A stretch of DNA of 64,000 nucleotides from JAEYXS01 sp943367715. GTDB lineage: Bacteria > Verrucomicrobiota > Verrucomicrobiia > Limisphaerales > JAEYXS01. The notes under the pieces were generated by a model, which was not told the DNA's origin, made no database searches, and saw only the letters and a program-made list of their open reading frames with translations. Where the stretch lies: positions 1-64,000 of the forward strand of contig CALRJY020000018.1 of the NCBI GenBank assembly GCA_943367715.1. Direction: 5' to 3'. The position numbers were made by a program, and so were the translations under genes. This document shows, one piece after another, positions 35,688-44,079 of this stretch (positions are counted from its first letter, which is position 1; each line of letters begins with the position of its first letter).

Positions 35688-36442
35688 AACTCCGAATTTT
35701 GCTTTGGGCATTATTACTGGCCGGCACACAGATCTCATCCGCTGCGGGTGGTGCGTGGCTGACCAGTTATACCAACGCAATGCAAGTGGCGAAGCAGCAG
35801 CAGAAACCGGTGCTGGTGGAGTTCACGGCGGATTGGTGCCATTACTGCAAGGTGATGGAGAAAGGGGCGCTGCAGGAGCAGGCGGCGGTCGAAGCGATGC
35901 AATCCTATGTGCAGTTGCGGCTGGATTATGACAAGGAAACCGAGCTGGTCCGGCGCTTTGGCATCCAAGGCATCCCGGCGTTTCTTATTCTAAGCGAAAG
36001 CGGTGATGAGGCGGCGCGGACTTCAGGGGCTCAACCGGCTGCGGATTTCGCAAAATGGCTGAAGGAAAGCGAGGAGGCGGTGCGCAAGCAGAACGATCTG
36101 CGCGAACGGATGGCGGTGGAACGACGGCAACTGGATGCGGCGCTCGGAGGTCAGGATGATAAGGCGCTGAAACAGGCGGCGGAAACGTTGTATCAATGGG
36201 CAGGCATGGAGAAGATGGAAACGAAGAACTTGGCCCGCGATTATCTGGTGCGCCTGGCAGAAGTGAGGCCAGCTTTGGTTTTGGAAGGGGCAAACAACGC
36301 TTCGCTTGCGGTGCGCATCGCTTCCGTCAATGCCTTGCAGCGGAAGTATGGTGCCGAATTTGACCTGGATCCGTGGGCCGAGACCGCGAACCGTCAGAAA
36401 GCAGTGGCAGCGTGGAAAGTGCGAATCGCCTCGGGTAAATGA
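35684..36442 (+). CDS. Exported thioredoxin-fold protein
   Basis: A 252-residue protein with a signal peptide (1-20) and a thioredoxin domain. The active site is WCHYC with Cys52 and Cys55, in the order of thiol-disulfide proteins of the DsbD-C or TlpA kind. The conserved cis-Pro is in IQGIPAFLIL. Residues 150-252 are a charged helical domain without a known match. I start at ATG 35684, with an ideal AGGAGG at 35672-35677, rather than at the in-frame codon at 35612. It overlaps the cytochrome gene by four bases, which suggests that it serves cytochrome c or disulfide assembly in the same operon. Confidence 0.88.
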   Translation: MKLRILLWALLLAGTQISSAAGGAWLTSYTNAMQVAKQQQKPVLVEFTADWCHYCKVMEKGALQEQAAVEAMQSYVQLRLDYDKETELVRRFGIQGIPAFLILSESGDEAARTSGAQPAADFAKWLKESEEAVRKQNDLRERMAVERRQLDAALGGQDDKALKQAAETLYQWAGMEKMETKNLARDYLVRLAEVRPALVLEGANNASLAVRIASVNALQRKYGAEFDLDPWAETANRQKAVAAWKVRIASGK

Positions 36443-36476
36443 TCAAAGCCAAGGCTGATCAAGGATAGAGGCCAAC

Positions 36477-37739
36477 TTAGTGTGAAGGCGGGGGCGGTGA
36501 AGAACTGTTGTCGGGCGGAGTCGTCAATTCATGACTGTTCTTGCTGAACGAAAGCACCGCCAGATAGAGCGCTACGATGATGAGCGCCCCGCTGAAGAAG
36601 AACGAAACGCCGGGTAGCACAAAAGGGGCGTTCTTCCCGATGAAGTAACCGAAGAGGCCAGTCATGATGGGCGGTCCGATGATGCCGGTGACGCTGACTA
36701 GGCTGGTCAGGGAACCTTGCACACCGCCTTGTTCGTCGGCACCTACACTACGAGAGATGAGCCCCTGAATAGTGGGGGCGGTGACGCCGCCGAGGGAGGC
36801 GAAGACGATGATCGCGTAAGCCGCCATCCCGGTAGGAGCCAAGCCGTAACAAATATAGGACAAGGTCATGATGACCATGCCCATGAGCACGGTCTTCACT
36901 TCACCGAGCTGTTTCACAATGACCCGGGTGAGGCCGCCTTGCACGATGGCGGCAGTCACACCCACGATCGCAAGTGAGATGCCTGTTTGCTTGGCCGTCC
37001 AACCATAGCGATAGCTCGTGTACAGCACCCAGATACTGGGGTAGACTTGGTGCGAGAGGTTGAAGAGAAAATAAGATCCAGCGAGGCCGAAGGCGACGGG
37101 ATGTTTCTTCAGCGCAAACAGGGAGCCGATGGGGTTGGAGACTTTCCAACAGAACTTACGGCGGTTCTCGGGAGCGAGTGATTCCGGCAGGACGAAGAGG
37201 CCGTAGCACCAGTTGACCAAGGTCAGGCCACCGGCGACGAGGAAAGGGACGCGCAGGCCGTATTCACCCAGCACGCCGCCCATCAGGGGGCCGATGATGA
37301 AGCCGAGGCCGAAAGCAGCGCCGATGAGACCGAAGTTGCCTGCGCGCTTTTCCGGCGGGCTGATATCCGCGATGTAAGCGGTGGCGGCAGCGAAGTTCGC
37401 ACCGGTGATTCCCGCGATGATTCGGCCGATAAAGAACCAGCTAAGGTTCGGAGCAAAGGCGAGGAGGAAGTAATCCAGGCCGCCACCAAACAGAGAAGTA
37501 AGGATGACCGGCCGACGACCATAACGGTCGGAGAGGCTGCCGAGCAGCGGGGCGAAGATGAACTGCATCAACGAGTAGAGTGCGGCGAGCAGACCGTAGA
37601 TGTAGGTGGCTTTTTCAATGCCGCCGCCGCCGAGATCTTCGACCAGCTTGGGCAAAATGGGGATGATCAGCCCGATCCCGAGAATATCGAGAACGAGCGT
37701 CACGAAGATAAAGCCCAGCGCTGGTTTGCGTGCCGTCAC
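36477..37739 (-). CDS. MFS exporter of the TetA/TCR group
   Basis: A 420-residue transporter of the major facilitator superfamily with 12 predicted helices. Typical parts: LDILGIGLIIPILPKLVED of helix 1, GSLSDRYGRRPVILTSLFG in the loop between helices 2 and 3 (MFS motif A), and GRIIAGITGANFAAATAYIADISPPEKRA. The family includes tetracycline pumps, but most members have other or unknown substrates. The C-terminus is a Ser/Pro-rich tail. It is convergent with the thioredoxin gene 34 bases away. No linked repressor gene is seen. Confidence 0.88.
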   Translation of the reverse strand: MTARKPALGFIFVTLVLDILGIGLIIPILPKLVEDLGGGGIEKATYIYGLLAALYSLMQFIFAPLLGSLSDRYGRRPVILTSLFGGGLDYFLLAFAPNLSWFFIGRIIAGITGANFAAATAYIADISPPEKRAGNFGLIGAAFGLGFIIGPLMGGVLGEYGLRVPFLVAGGLTLVNWCYGLFVLPESLAPENRRKFCWKVSNPIGSLFALKKHPVAFGLAGSYFLFNLSHQVYPSIWVLYTSYRYGWTAKQTGISLAIVGVTAAIVQGGLTRVIVKQLGEVKTVLMGMVIMTLSYICYGLAPTGMAAYAIIVFASLGGVTAPTIQGLISRSVGADEQGGVQGSLTSLVSVTGIIGPPIMTGLFGYFIGKNAPFVLPGVSFFFSGALIIVALYLAVLSFSKNSHELTTPPDNSSSPPPPSH

Positions 37740-37905
37740 AATGAAGGCCAGATGAAAACGGACCGGGGCCCGAAAAGAAAGGATGGAGTTTTTACCGCTG
37801 GTAGCAGCATAAATAGAGGCTATCCCAAGGCCGATTTCTTGGTGAAAATTGCTGGTGATTCAGCAGGGAATTTGATACATTTTCAGCTATAAACAGGAGC
37901 AAAAA

Positions 37906-39039
37906 ATGCCGATCACACTTGAGCAGTTTCGGGGTTTATCAGCCAGTGTCAGAAGGAAGCCCGGGATGTATTTCGGTGGGGGCGGCCGTGAGGCCATTCC
38001 CAGGATGATTGAGTATGCTGTGACGTCGATTTTAGAGCATGGGGCGGATGCATGGAGGGGAAAACTTGAGGTTTCAGTGGGGAATGATACGCTTCAACGC
38101 ATCACGATCCGTTTCGACGGACTGCTGTATGCCGGTTTCCTGCCGAATGAGCAGGCTGATTGGCTTGGGGTAATCACAGGCCGCGCATCTGGGAACTGGT
38201 GGTTGGAGATCATCGCAGGAGCGAGCGTGGAGTTTGTGATAGAAAGTTCCGATGGCGTGAAGTGTCGCAAAATGGTGATCCGAGATGGAGAAGAAATCGG
38301 TGATAGCGTGGGCGAGGGTGATGGCACGGTGTATCTGGGAATCACTTTTTCACCGGCGAGCGATCCTTTTAAAACCGCAGGTGTCGATGAGTATTACAAA
38401 ATCATCGGCTGGTTGGGGGATTTGAGCATGTTACGTGCGGGGATGAGAACGCGATTTATGGCGGATGACCTGGAAGGAGAGGCAAGCAGCTATTATCGGG
38501 ACGGCATGAAAAGCCACATGATGGAGGCGGATTATGCGCGTTATTCACAGCACCCGGGCTGCCTTCATTTCGCCGCCGTGGAGAAAGACATGGTGGTGGA
38601 GGGTTATCTGCGCTTTGTTCACGCGGGGGTTCCTTCAGTTAAAAACTTTGTGAACTACTATCCGACGCAAGGCGGTTCTCACCTGGAAGGTTTGGCGAAA
38701 GCGTTGAGAGAATTATTTCCGGACGACACGAGAGGTTGTCGCCAGTCGCGGTTTATCACGAATCCCGATATCAACGCCGGAGTGGTGATCCCACGTCCAT
38801 TTATTGGAGTCATGCATCTGCAACTGAAAGAGCCCCGATATTATGCTCCAACAAGGGACGTATTGAAAACAGAGGGCGTGGCGGATTTTGTGTATCGGGC
38901 AGCCGCCGAAACTTTGAAGAAGCAGTGGGCGATTCTGAATCCGCCGATAGATTACGAGGCGATCTACAGAAAGATAATGGCTTCGAAAACCAAGCCATCG
39001 ACAGATGCTGCTACAGGGGATGCACCTGTGTCAGGTTAG
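37906..39039 (+). CDS. GyrB/ParE-like protein without TOPRIM domain (degenerate GHKL ATPase plus transducer)
   Basis: A 377-residue stand-alone protein that aligns by eye with the first 390 residues of GyrB. RKPGMYFGG (17-25) matches RKRPGMYIG, EYAVTSILEHGAD (36-48) matches the helix of the catalytic Glu, FDG (70-72) matches the DDG of the ATP site, LGDLSMLRAGMRTRF (170-184) matches the end of the ATPase domain, GGSHLEGLAKAL (256-267) matches GGTHLAGFRAAL in the transducer, and APTRDVL (314-320) matches the QTK loop. Glu36 is kept, but the Mg-binding Asn is Thr40 and the QTK Lys is Arg317. No TOPRIM domain or Tyr partner is present. AGGAG stands six bases before the ATG. Function unknown. Confidence 0.75.
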   Translation: MPITLEQFRGLSASVRRKPGMYFGGGGREAIPRMIEYAVTSILEHGADAWRGKLEVSVGNDTLQRITIRFDGLLYAGFLPNEQADWLGVITGRASGNWWLEIIAGASVEFVIESSDGVKCRKMVIRDGEEIGDSVGEGDGTVYLGITFSPASDPFKTAGVDEYYKIIGWLGDLSMLRAGMRTRFMADDLEGEASSYYRDGMKSHMMEADYARYSQHPGCLHFAAVEKDMVVEGYLRFVHAGVPSVKNFVNYYPTQGGSHLEGLAKALRELFPDDTRGCRQSRFITNPDINAGVVIPRPFIGVMHLQLKEPRYYAPTRDVLKTEGVADFVYRAAAETLKKQWAILNPPIDYEAIYRKIMASKTKPSTDAATGDAPVSG

Positions 39040-40554
39040 ATTGGGGTTTGGCTTTCTCCAGATGTGCAACACGGCGTAGCTGCGCCAAGGACGCCAGGGT
39101 TGTGACATCTCTTCGGCCTGTTTGGAAGTGACGCCACCGAGATTATTGCGGATGGCGATGTCTTTCTTGGGAAACGCATCGGGCCAGCGGAGGGCGCGCA
39201 TGGCGATGTAGTTGGCGGTCCATTTGCCGATGCCGGGGAGTTCGATCAGACGCTCAATGGTGGCTTCGGGACTGTGGTGATGGCTGCTATCGAGGGAGAG
39301 CGTGCCGTTCACATGCGCTTCGGCGAGAGCGAGGATGCTCTTGCTGCGGGCGCTGACAATACCGTGACGGGCAATGCCATCGACGTTGGATTTGGCGAGG
39401 CTTGCGGCTGAGGGTGTGAGGCGGTTGAGTTCGGGGAAGGGCGTGGTGATGGGTTCCCCGAAAGCAGTGGCGACGCGGCCAGCGATGGTGGTGGCCGCTT
39501 TAACGGTGACTTGCTGGCCAAGGATGGCGCGGAGGCCGAGCTCGAAGCCATCGAAGGCGCCCGGCACGCGCAGGCCAGGTTTGGCTTTGACCAGCGGCCC
39601 CAAGAGGCTGTCATGTGCGAAGTGGGCGGTGATGAGTTCGGGACGGGCATTCAGGTCGAAGAGATTGCGGATGCGGTTCAACAAAGCAGGCAATACGGGC
39701 GTGAGACTGTGGCTGAATTCGAGGGCGAGAGCATGTTTCCTTTCGAGATGCGTCAGGCGGATCCAGCCTTTGGCATTGCCGATGTGGACGGTGCGGGCGT
39801 AGGCGTTTTCGGTGACCCATTCTACGCCTTTGAGTTCGCGGCCTTTGAGGAAGGCCAGGATGCCGGTCCAGTCGTAGGGCGGGCGATAGGAGAGTTGGAT
39901 AGTCGAGGTGTCGTTGTTGGCAAGGGGAACGGTGTCTTCGGCGGCTTGCTTGCGCAGGCGGGTGGGCGGCATGCCGTAGCGGGTGCTGAAGGCGTCGTTG
40001 AAACGGCGCAGGCTCGCGAAACCGCTCGCGAAGGCGACGTCGATGATGGGGAGCTTCGTCTCGGTCAGGAGTTGTTTGGCGAGCAGAAGGCGGCGGGTGA
40101 GCAGTAACTGGATCGGTGGGACGCCGAGTTCTTTCTGGATGATGCGACGGATCTGGCGTGAGCTCAGGGAGAATTCTTGGGCGATGGATTCGAGGGCGCT
40201 GCTTTCGTCATCATGGCCTTCCTCGATGCGTTGCACGACGAGGTGGGCGATGCGTTGGGAGCCATCGACTGGGGCGTGGCCGGGGGCGAGTTCAGGACGG
40301 CAACGCAGACAGGGGCGGAAGCCAGCTTGCTCGGCTTCAGGCGCGGTGCTGTAGAAGCGGCAGTTCTTCTCCAGAGGCGGTTTGACGGGGCAGATGGGAC
40401 GGCAGTAGATGCGCGTGGATGTGACGGCGACGAAGAAGAGGCCGTCGAAACGGCGGTCGCGGGCGAGCAGAGCTTGATAGAAAGATTTCGTGTTCGGTTC
40501 CACAGAACTGAATCTACCATAGCAGAGTCGTGCGGGCTCGCCACTTTCGGACAT
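39031..40554 (-). CDS. Ada-AlkA fusion: methyl-phosphotriester sensor and 3-methyladenine DNA glycosylase
   Basis: A 507-residue adaptive-response protein. Residues 20-95 are the Ada N-terminal domain with its zinc Cys set, Cys51, Cys55, Cys82 and Cys85; Cys51 (YCRPICP) is the methyl acceptor from DNA phosphotriesters. An AraC-type helix-turn-helix (about 100-190) follows. Residues 215-500 are AlkA, with a helix-hairpin-helix LPGIGKWTANYIAMRAL and the catalytic Asp near 465 (AFPKKD). Thus it can sense alkylation, bind DNA and excise 3-methyladenine. I start at ATG 40554; the in-frame GTG 40614 would add 20 residues and run into the shared intergenic region. It is divergent from ogt and overlaps the GyrB-like gene's end by nine bases. 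Confidence 0.9.
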   Translation of the reverse strand: MSESGEPARLCYGRFSSVEPNTKSFYQALLARDRRFDGLFFVAVTSTRIYCRPICPVKPPLEKNCRFYSTAPEAEQAGFRPCLRCRPELAPGHAPVDGSQRIAHLVVQRIEEGHDDESSALESIAQEFSLSSRQIRRIIQKELGVPPIQLLLTRRLLLAKQLLTETKLPIIDVAFASGFASLRRFNDAFSTRYGMPPTRLRKQAAEDTVPLANNDTSTIQLSYRPPYDWTGILAFLKGRELKGVEWVTENAYARTVHIGNAKGWIRLTHLERKHALALEFSHSLTPVLPALLNRIRNLFDLNARPELITAHFAHDSLLGPLVKAKPGLRVPGAFDGFELGLRAILGQQVTVKAATTIAGRVATAFGEPITTPFPELNRLTPSAASLAKSNVDGIARHGIVSARSKSILALAEAHVNGTLSLDSSHHHSPEATIERLIELPGIGKWTANYIAMRALRWPDAFPKKDIAIRNNLGGVTSKQAEEMSQPWRPWRSYAVLHIWRKPNPNLT

Positions 40555-40610
40555 GAATATTTTATCGTGATTTCTTTTATCTTTCGAAAAGCGCTTGGCT
40601 CGCTCAACCC

Positions 40611-40647
40611 TCACCCCGGCCCTCTCCCTATTGAAGGGAGAGGGGGA
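40611..40647. repeat. Intergenic palindrome of the CCCTCTCCC-type
   Basis: TCACCCCGGCCCTCTCCC is followed after seven bases by GGGAGAGGG. The 9-bp stem (40620-40628 with 40636-40644) resembles a short intergenic palindrome that I know in many unrelated bacterial genomes. It lies between the divergent Ada-AlkA and ogt genes. Confidence 0.6.
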
Positions 40648-40741
40648 ACATTTGTGGCTCTATTGACGGTTTGGTGCAGTTGTCAGTCGGGAATGTGGCT
40701 GAAATATTGATGTCCGAAAATGGCGAGCAGGGGTGGTGATT

Positions 40742-41311
40742 ATGGATAGATTGGATAGCATGATGAAAACGCGTAACGTGAAATCAATGGAAACGGAGCA
40801 GACAGATTTGGCATATCGGAATATGGCGACGCCGGTAGGGCTCTTGAAATTGGTGGCGAGTGATAAGGGGCTCGTGGCGATCTTGTGGGAGAATGATGAT
40901 TCGCAGCGGGTGCGGTTGGAGGCTATGCAGGAAGATGAGAAGCATCCGGTTTTGATTGAGGCGGCGAAACAGTTAGGCGAATATTTTGCGGGCAAGCGGA
41001 GGAAGTTCAGTGTGAATCTGGATTTTCGCGGGACGGAGTTTCAGCGGAAGGTGTGGGCGGCGCTGGTGAGCATTCCGTTTGGGGAGACGCGGAGTTATGC
41101 GCAGATCGCGGAGCAGGTGGGGAGTCCGAAGGCGGTCAGGGCAGTGGGGGCGGCGAATGGGCGGAATCCGATCTCGATCATCGCGCCGTGTCATCGGGTG
41201 ATCGGATCGAATGGGAAGCTGACTGGGTTTGCGGGCGGGTTGGAAGTGAAGGCGTTTTTGTTGGGGTTGGAGGGGAAGGATGGAACGTTGAGATTGGTGG
41301 GGGAGTTGTGA
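40742..41311 (+). CDS. ogt: Methylated-DNA-protein-cysteine methyltransferase
   Basis: Suicide repair protein that moves a methyl group from O6-methylguanine or O4-methylthymine to its own Cys150. The active site is APCHRVIGSNG; TEFQRKVWAALVSIPFGETRSYAQIA and the helix-turn-helix RAVGAANGRNP precede it. GKLTGFAGGLEVKAFLL is the C-terminal signature. I start at ATG 40742; other in-frame Met codons at residues 7, 8 and 16 are possible and would give a length nearer to family average. The Ada-AlkA gene on the other strand lacks this domain, so the two together make up the usual Ada functions. Confidence 0.92.
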   Translation: MDRLDSMMKTRNVKSMETEQTDLAYRNMATPVGLLKLVASDKGLVAILWENDDSQRVRLEAMQEDEKHPVLIEAAKQLGEYFAGKRRKFSVNLDFRGTEFQRKVWAALVSIPFGETRSYAQIAEQVGSPKAVRAVGAANGRNPISIIAPCHRVIGSNGKLTGFAGGLEVKAFLLGLEGKDGTLRLVGEL

Positions 41312-41323
41312 GGACGAGGAGTT

Positions 41324-41722
41324 TTACCAACGGCCTTCTTTCATCAAGCTGGCGCGCAGGTGAACTAAGATTTCGGAGTTCATACCCAGTAGCCATACCG
41401 TAGTACGACCAATGGGTGTAAGGCCGGTCAGGGTTGCTTCATCCAGACGGAAGTGCGCTTCCCAACGATCCTTACGCGGATGGAAAAGAGCGGTGAGTTG
41501 ATCCGTATCGGGATCGAAACTGGCGAGGTTGGGGCCTTTGTATAAATTACAGAAGATGCAGGACCACGCGAGATTCTCAATGCCATCATCACCGCGATGC
41601 TTGCGGGGAATGATGTGTTCTACATGAAAGTCTTCTGGGGACAAGGCGATGTCGGGCAAGTGACAATACTCACAGCGTCCGTGTGCCCGTTCCCTGATGA
41701 ATATCCTCTGGCTGCCCGTCAT
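41324..41722 (-). CDS. HNH endonuclease
   Basis: A 132-residue single-domain nuclease. CEYC (Cys17, Cys20) and CIFC (Cys55, Cys58) form a zinc site; between them FHVEHIIPRKHRG holds the HxxEH-type motif, and Asn50 and Asn59 complete the His-Asn-His arrangement. It is related to McrA-type HNH proteins. Its ATG overlaps by four bases the stop of the small upstream gene, so both are coupled. The target is unknown; it could be a free-standing defence or toxin nuclease. Convergent with ogt, 12 bases apart. Confidence 0.87.
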   Translation of the reverse strand: MTGSQRIFIRERAHGRCEYCHLPDIALSPEDFHVEHIIPRKHRGDDGIENLAWSCIFCNLYKGPNLASFDPDTDQLTALFHPRKDRWEAHFRLDEATLTGLTPIGRTTVWLLGMNSEILVHLRASLMKEGRW

Positions 41723-42006
41723 GGTGTGCCGGCTTGAGCGAGACAGAGACGGGCTTTGGATTGAAGAATAGCCAGCAGGCCACGTAACTGGGCGTAAGTT
41801 TCATATTCGGCGAATTCCTCGGCGCTCAGGGTGCCTTCGTTGGCTTTACCGGCCAGTTCCTGACGGCGTTCCGGGGAGGGACCTGCGACGGTTAGGGCAA
41901 GTAGAGCTTTGGCACTGTTTTCGTTCAAAGTGCCCGCGAGGCTTTCGGCCAGTTCCGAAACCAGCTTTTGCGACTGAATCCGCTCAGGAATGACGGCTGT
42001 TCCCAT
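41719..42006 (-). CDS. Small partner protein of the HNH nuclease
   Basis: A 95-residue, mostly helical, acidic protein. GPSPERRQELAGKANEGTLSAEEFAEYE and LAILQSKARLCLAQ are a conserved pattern that I recognise as a small protein encoded directly upstream of HNH nucleases in many cyanobacteria, planctomycetes and verrucomicrobia. It has no helix-turn-helix that I can see. The translational coupling to the nuclease gene (ATGA) and the size suggest an antitoxin or targeting partner, but this is inference. No good ribosome site precedes its ATG at 42006. Confidence 0.7.
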   Translation of the reverse strand: MGTAVIPERIQSQKLVSELAESLAGTLNENSAKALLALTVAGPSPERRQELAGKANEGTLSAEEFAEYETYAQLRGLLAILQSKARLCLAQAGTP

Positions 42007-42068
42007 GCTCTTAAGATAACTTCAAAGGAGGAGGAATTGCAAACATTGTTCGGTAGGGGGAAGGCTAT

Positions 42069-42105
42069 GAAAAAAGCGGGCAGGAGGTCCTGCCCGCTTT
42101 TCGTT
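42069..42105 (-). terminator. Rho-independent terminator of ilvD
   Basis: A 13-bp stem (42072-42084 with 42089-42101) and a short loop are followed on the minus strand by a long T run (A run at 42070-42075 on the plus strand). It ends the ilvD transcript 25 bases after the stop. Confidence 0.9.
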
Positions 42106-42129
42106 TTAGATTGGTTGAGGCTGGTCAGT

Positions 42130-43863
42130 TCACAGCTTCAGGTTCTTGTCCGTCACGGCACCTTCGGAGGCGGTGGTGACGGCGCTGGCGTACTTGGCGA
42201 GGACGCCGTAGTTGTAGCGGGGCTTGATGCCTTTCCAGGCTTTCTTGCGCGCGGCCATTTCCTTGGCGGTGATGCCGACGCGGAGTTCGCGGGTCTCGGC
42301 GTCGATGGTGATCTTGTCACCGTTCTTCACGAGGGCGAGCGGTCCGCCGAGGTAAGCCTCCGGAGTGATGTGGCCCACGACGAAGCCGTGCGTGCCGCCG
42401 GAGAAGCGTCCATCGGTGATGAGCGCGACGTCTTTACCCAGGCCCTGGCCCATGATGGCGGACGTGGGGCCAAGCATTTCGCGCATGCCGGGTCCACCTT
42501 TCGGTCCTTCGTAGCGGATGACGACGACATCGCCCTTCTTGATCTTGAGATCGAGGATGGCACGCATGGCGAGTTCCTCGGAGTTGTAAACTTTGGCGGT
42601 GCCTTCGAAGTGCAGGCCTTCCTTGCCGCTGATCTTGGCCACGGCCCCTTCCGGCGCGAGGTTGCCGCGCAGGATAACGAGGTGACTGTCTTTCTTGATG
42701 GGGTTATCGAGCGGGCGGAAGATGGTCTGGCCAGTCGGATACGGTTTCACGTGGGCGAGCGACTCGGCCATCGTTTCACCAGTGACGGTGAGGCAATCGC
42801 CGTGGAGCAGGCCGGCATCGAGCAAGGTCTTCATGAGCGGGCGGATGCCGCCGATGGCGACGACCTCGGACATGAGGTGCTTGCCGCTGGGCTTCAAGTC
42901 CGCGAGCACGGGGACGCGTTTGCCGACGCGGGTGAAGTCATCGATGGTGAGCTTCACGCCGGCAGAGTGCGCGATGGCGAGGAGGTGCAGCACGGCATTC
43001 GTAGAACCGCCGAGCGCGATGACGACGGTGATGGAGTTCTCAAATGCTTTCTTCGTGAGGATGTCGAGCGGGCGGATGCCTTTCTTCAACATGTTCACGA
43101 CGGCTTCACCAGCGCGGCGGCAGTCATCCATCTTGGCCGGGGAAATGGCGTTCTGAGCGGAGCTGTTCGGCAAGCTCATGCCGAGGGCTTCGATGGCGCT
43201 GGCCATGGTGTTGGCCGTATACATACCGCCGCAGGAGCCAGGTCCGGGGATGGCGCAGGACTCGATCTGCTGGAGTTCTGCGTCGTCGATGCGTTTGTTC
43301 GCATGAGCGCCGATGGCTTCGAACACGGAGACGACGTCGAGCTTGCGCTTCTGGATGTCGCCGGTGATGCAACCGGGGAGAATGGTGCCGCCATAGACGA
43401 ACACAGCCGCGCGGTTCATGCGGGCGATGGCCATGAGGCAGCCAGGCATGTTTTTATCGCAACCACCGATGGCCACGTAGCCGTCCATACCTTGGCAACC
43501 GACGACGGTTTCCACGGAGTCGGCGATGACTTCGCGGGAGACGAGGGAATATTTCATGCCCTCGGAGCCCATGGAGATGCCGTCGGAAATGGTGATGGTG
43601 TTGAAGATGATCGCTTTGCCACCGGCGGCGTTCGTGCCCTTTTCGGCTTCAAGCGCGAGCTTGTCGATGTGCATGTTACAGGGGGTAACCATGCTCCACG
43701 TGGAGGCGATGCCGATGATGGGCTTGGAGAAATCTTCAGCCTTGAAGCCTACGGGATAGAGCATCGCGCGGCTGGCAGCGCGGTCGGGGCCGTCCAGCAT
43801 CTGGCTGGAGTAAGGACGGATATTAGGGGCGGAGGTGGTTGGACTGGACTTCTTCGTTTTCAT
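42130..43863 (-). CDS. ilvD: Dihydroxy-acid dehydratase
   Basis: A 577-residue iron-sulfur enzyme of branched-chain amino acid synthesis: it removes water from 2,3-dihydroxy-isovalerate and 2,3-dihydroxy-3-methylvalerate. Cluster ligands are visible in VTPCNMH, GGCDKNMPGC and GPGSCGGMYTANTM. The PPGMR-like GGPGMREML and TDGRFSGGTHGF motifs near the C-terminus are conserved. Length fits the family. It stands alone, not beside ilvB or ilvC, and has its own terminator. A long antisense frame over it (41968-43932) is not a gene. Confidence 0.96.
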   Translation of the reverse strand: MKTKKSSPTTSAPNIRPYSSQMLDGPDRAASRAMLYPVGFKAEDFSKPIIGIASTWSMVTPCNMHIDKLALEAEKGTNAAGGKAIIFNTITISDGISMGSEGMKYSLVSREVIADSVETVVGCQGMDGYVAIGGCDKNMPGCLMAIARMNRAAVFVYGGTILPGCITGDIQKRKLDVVSVFEAIGAHANKRIDDAELQQIESCAIPGPGSCGGMYTANTMASAIEALGMSLPNSSAQNAISPAKMDDCRRAGEAVVNMLKKGIRPLDILTKKAFENSITVVIALGGSTNAVLHLLAIAHSAGVKLTIDDFTRVGKRVPVLADLKPSGKHLMSEVVAIGGIRPLMKTLLDAGLLHGDCLTVTGETMAESLAHVKPYPTGQTIFRPLDNPIKKDSHLVILRGNLAPEGAVAKISGKEGLHFEGTAKVYNSEELAMRAILDLKIKKGDVVVIRYEGPKGGPGMREMLGPTSAIMGQGLGKDVALITDGRFSGGTHGFVVGHITPEAYLGGPLALVKNGDKITIDAETRELRVGITAKEMAARKKAWKGIKPRYNYGVLAKYASAVTTASEGAVTDKNLKL

Positions 43864-44079
43864 TTAAGGTTTGGGATTTTCAGCAGGAAACGGCATGAAA
43901 GACAAGAAGGAGTGAAGGAGAATGAGGGGTGAAAAGCGTCTGAAGTAATCATTTTAGGAGAAAAAGAGAGTCGCTGACCTATTTGAGGCTTGGTTTTTCT
44001 AATGAGATGGATTAGTTAAGGTTCATCAATCAAAGCGAGGGATGAGATGTCCATCCCTGTGTACATCTGAGGAACTGCT

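Noticed and set aside
41968..43932. Plus-strand open frame of 654 codons with AGGAGG-like site near 42025
   Set aside because: It is antisense to the clear ilvD gene, crosses the ilvD terminator and has the Gly/Asp/His-rich composition of a shadow frame.
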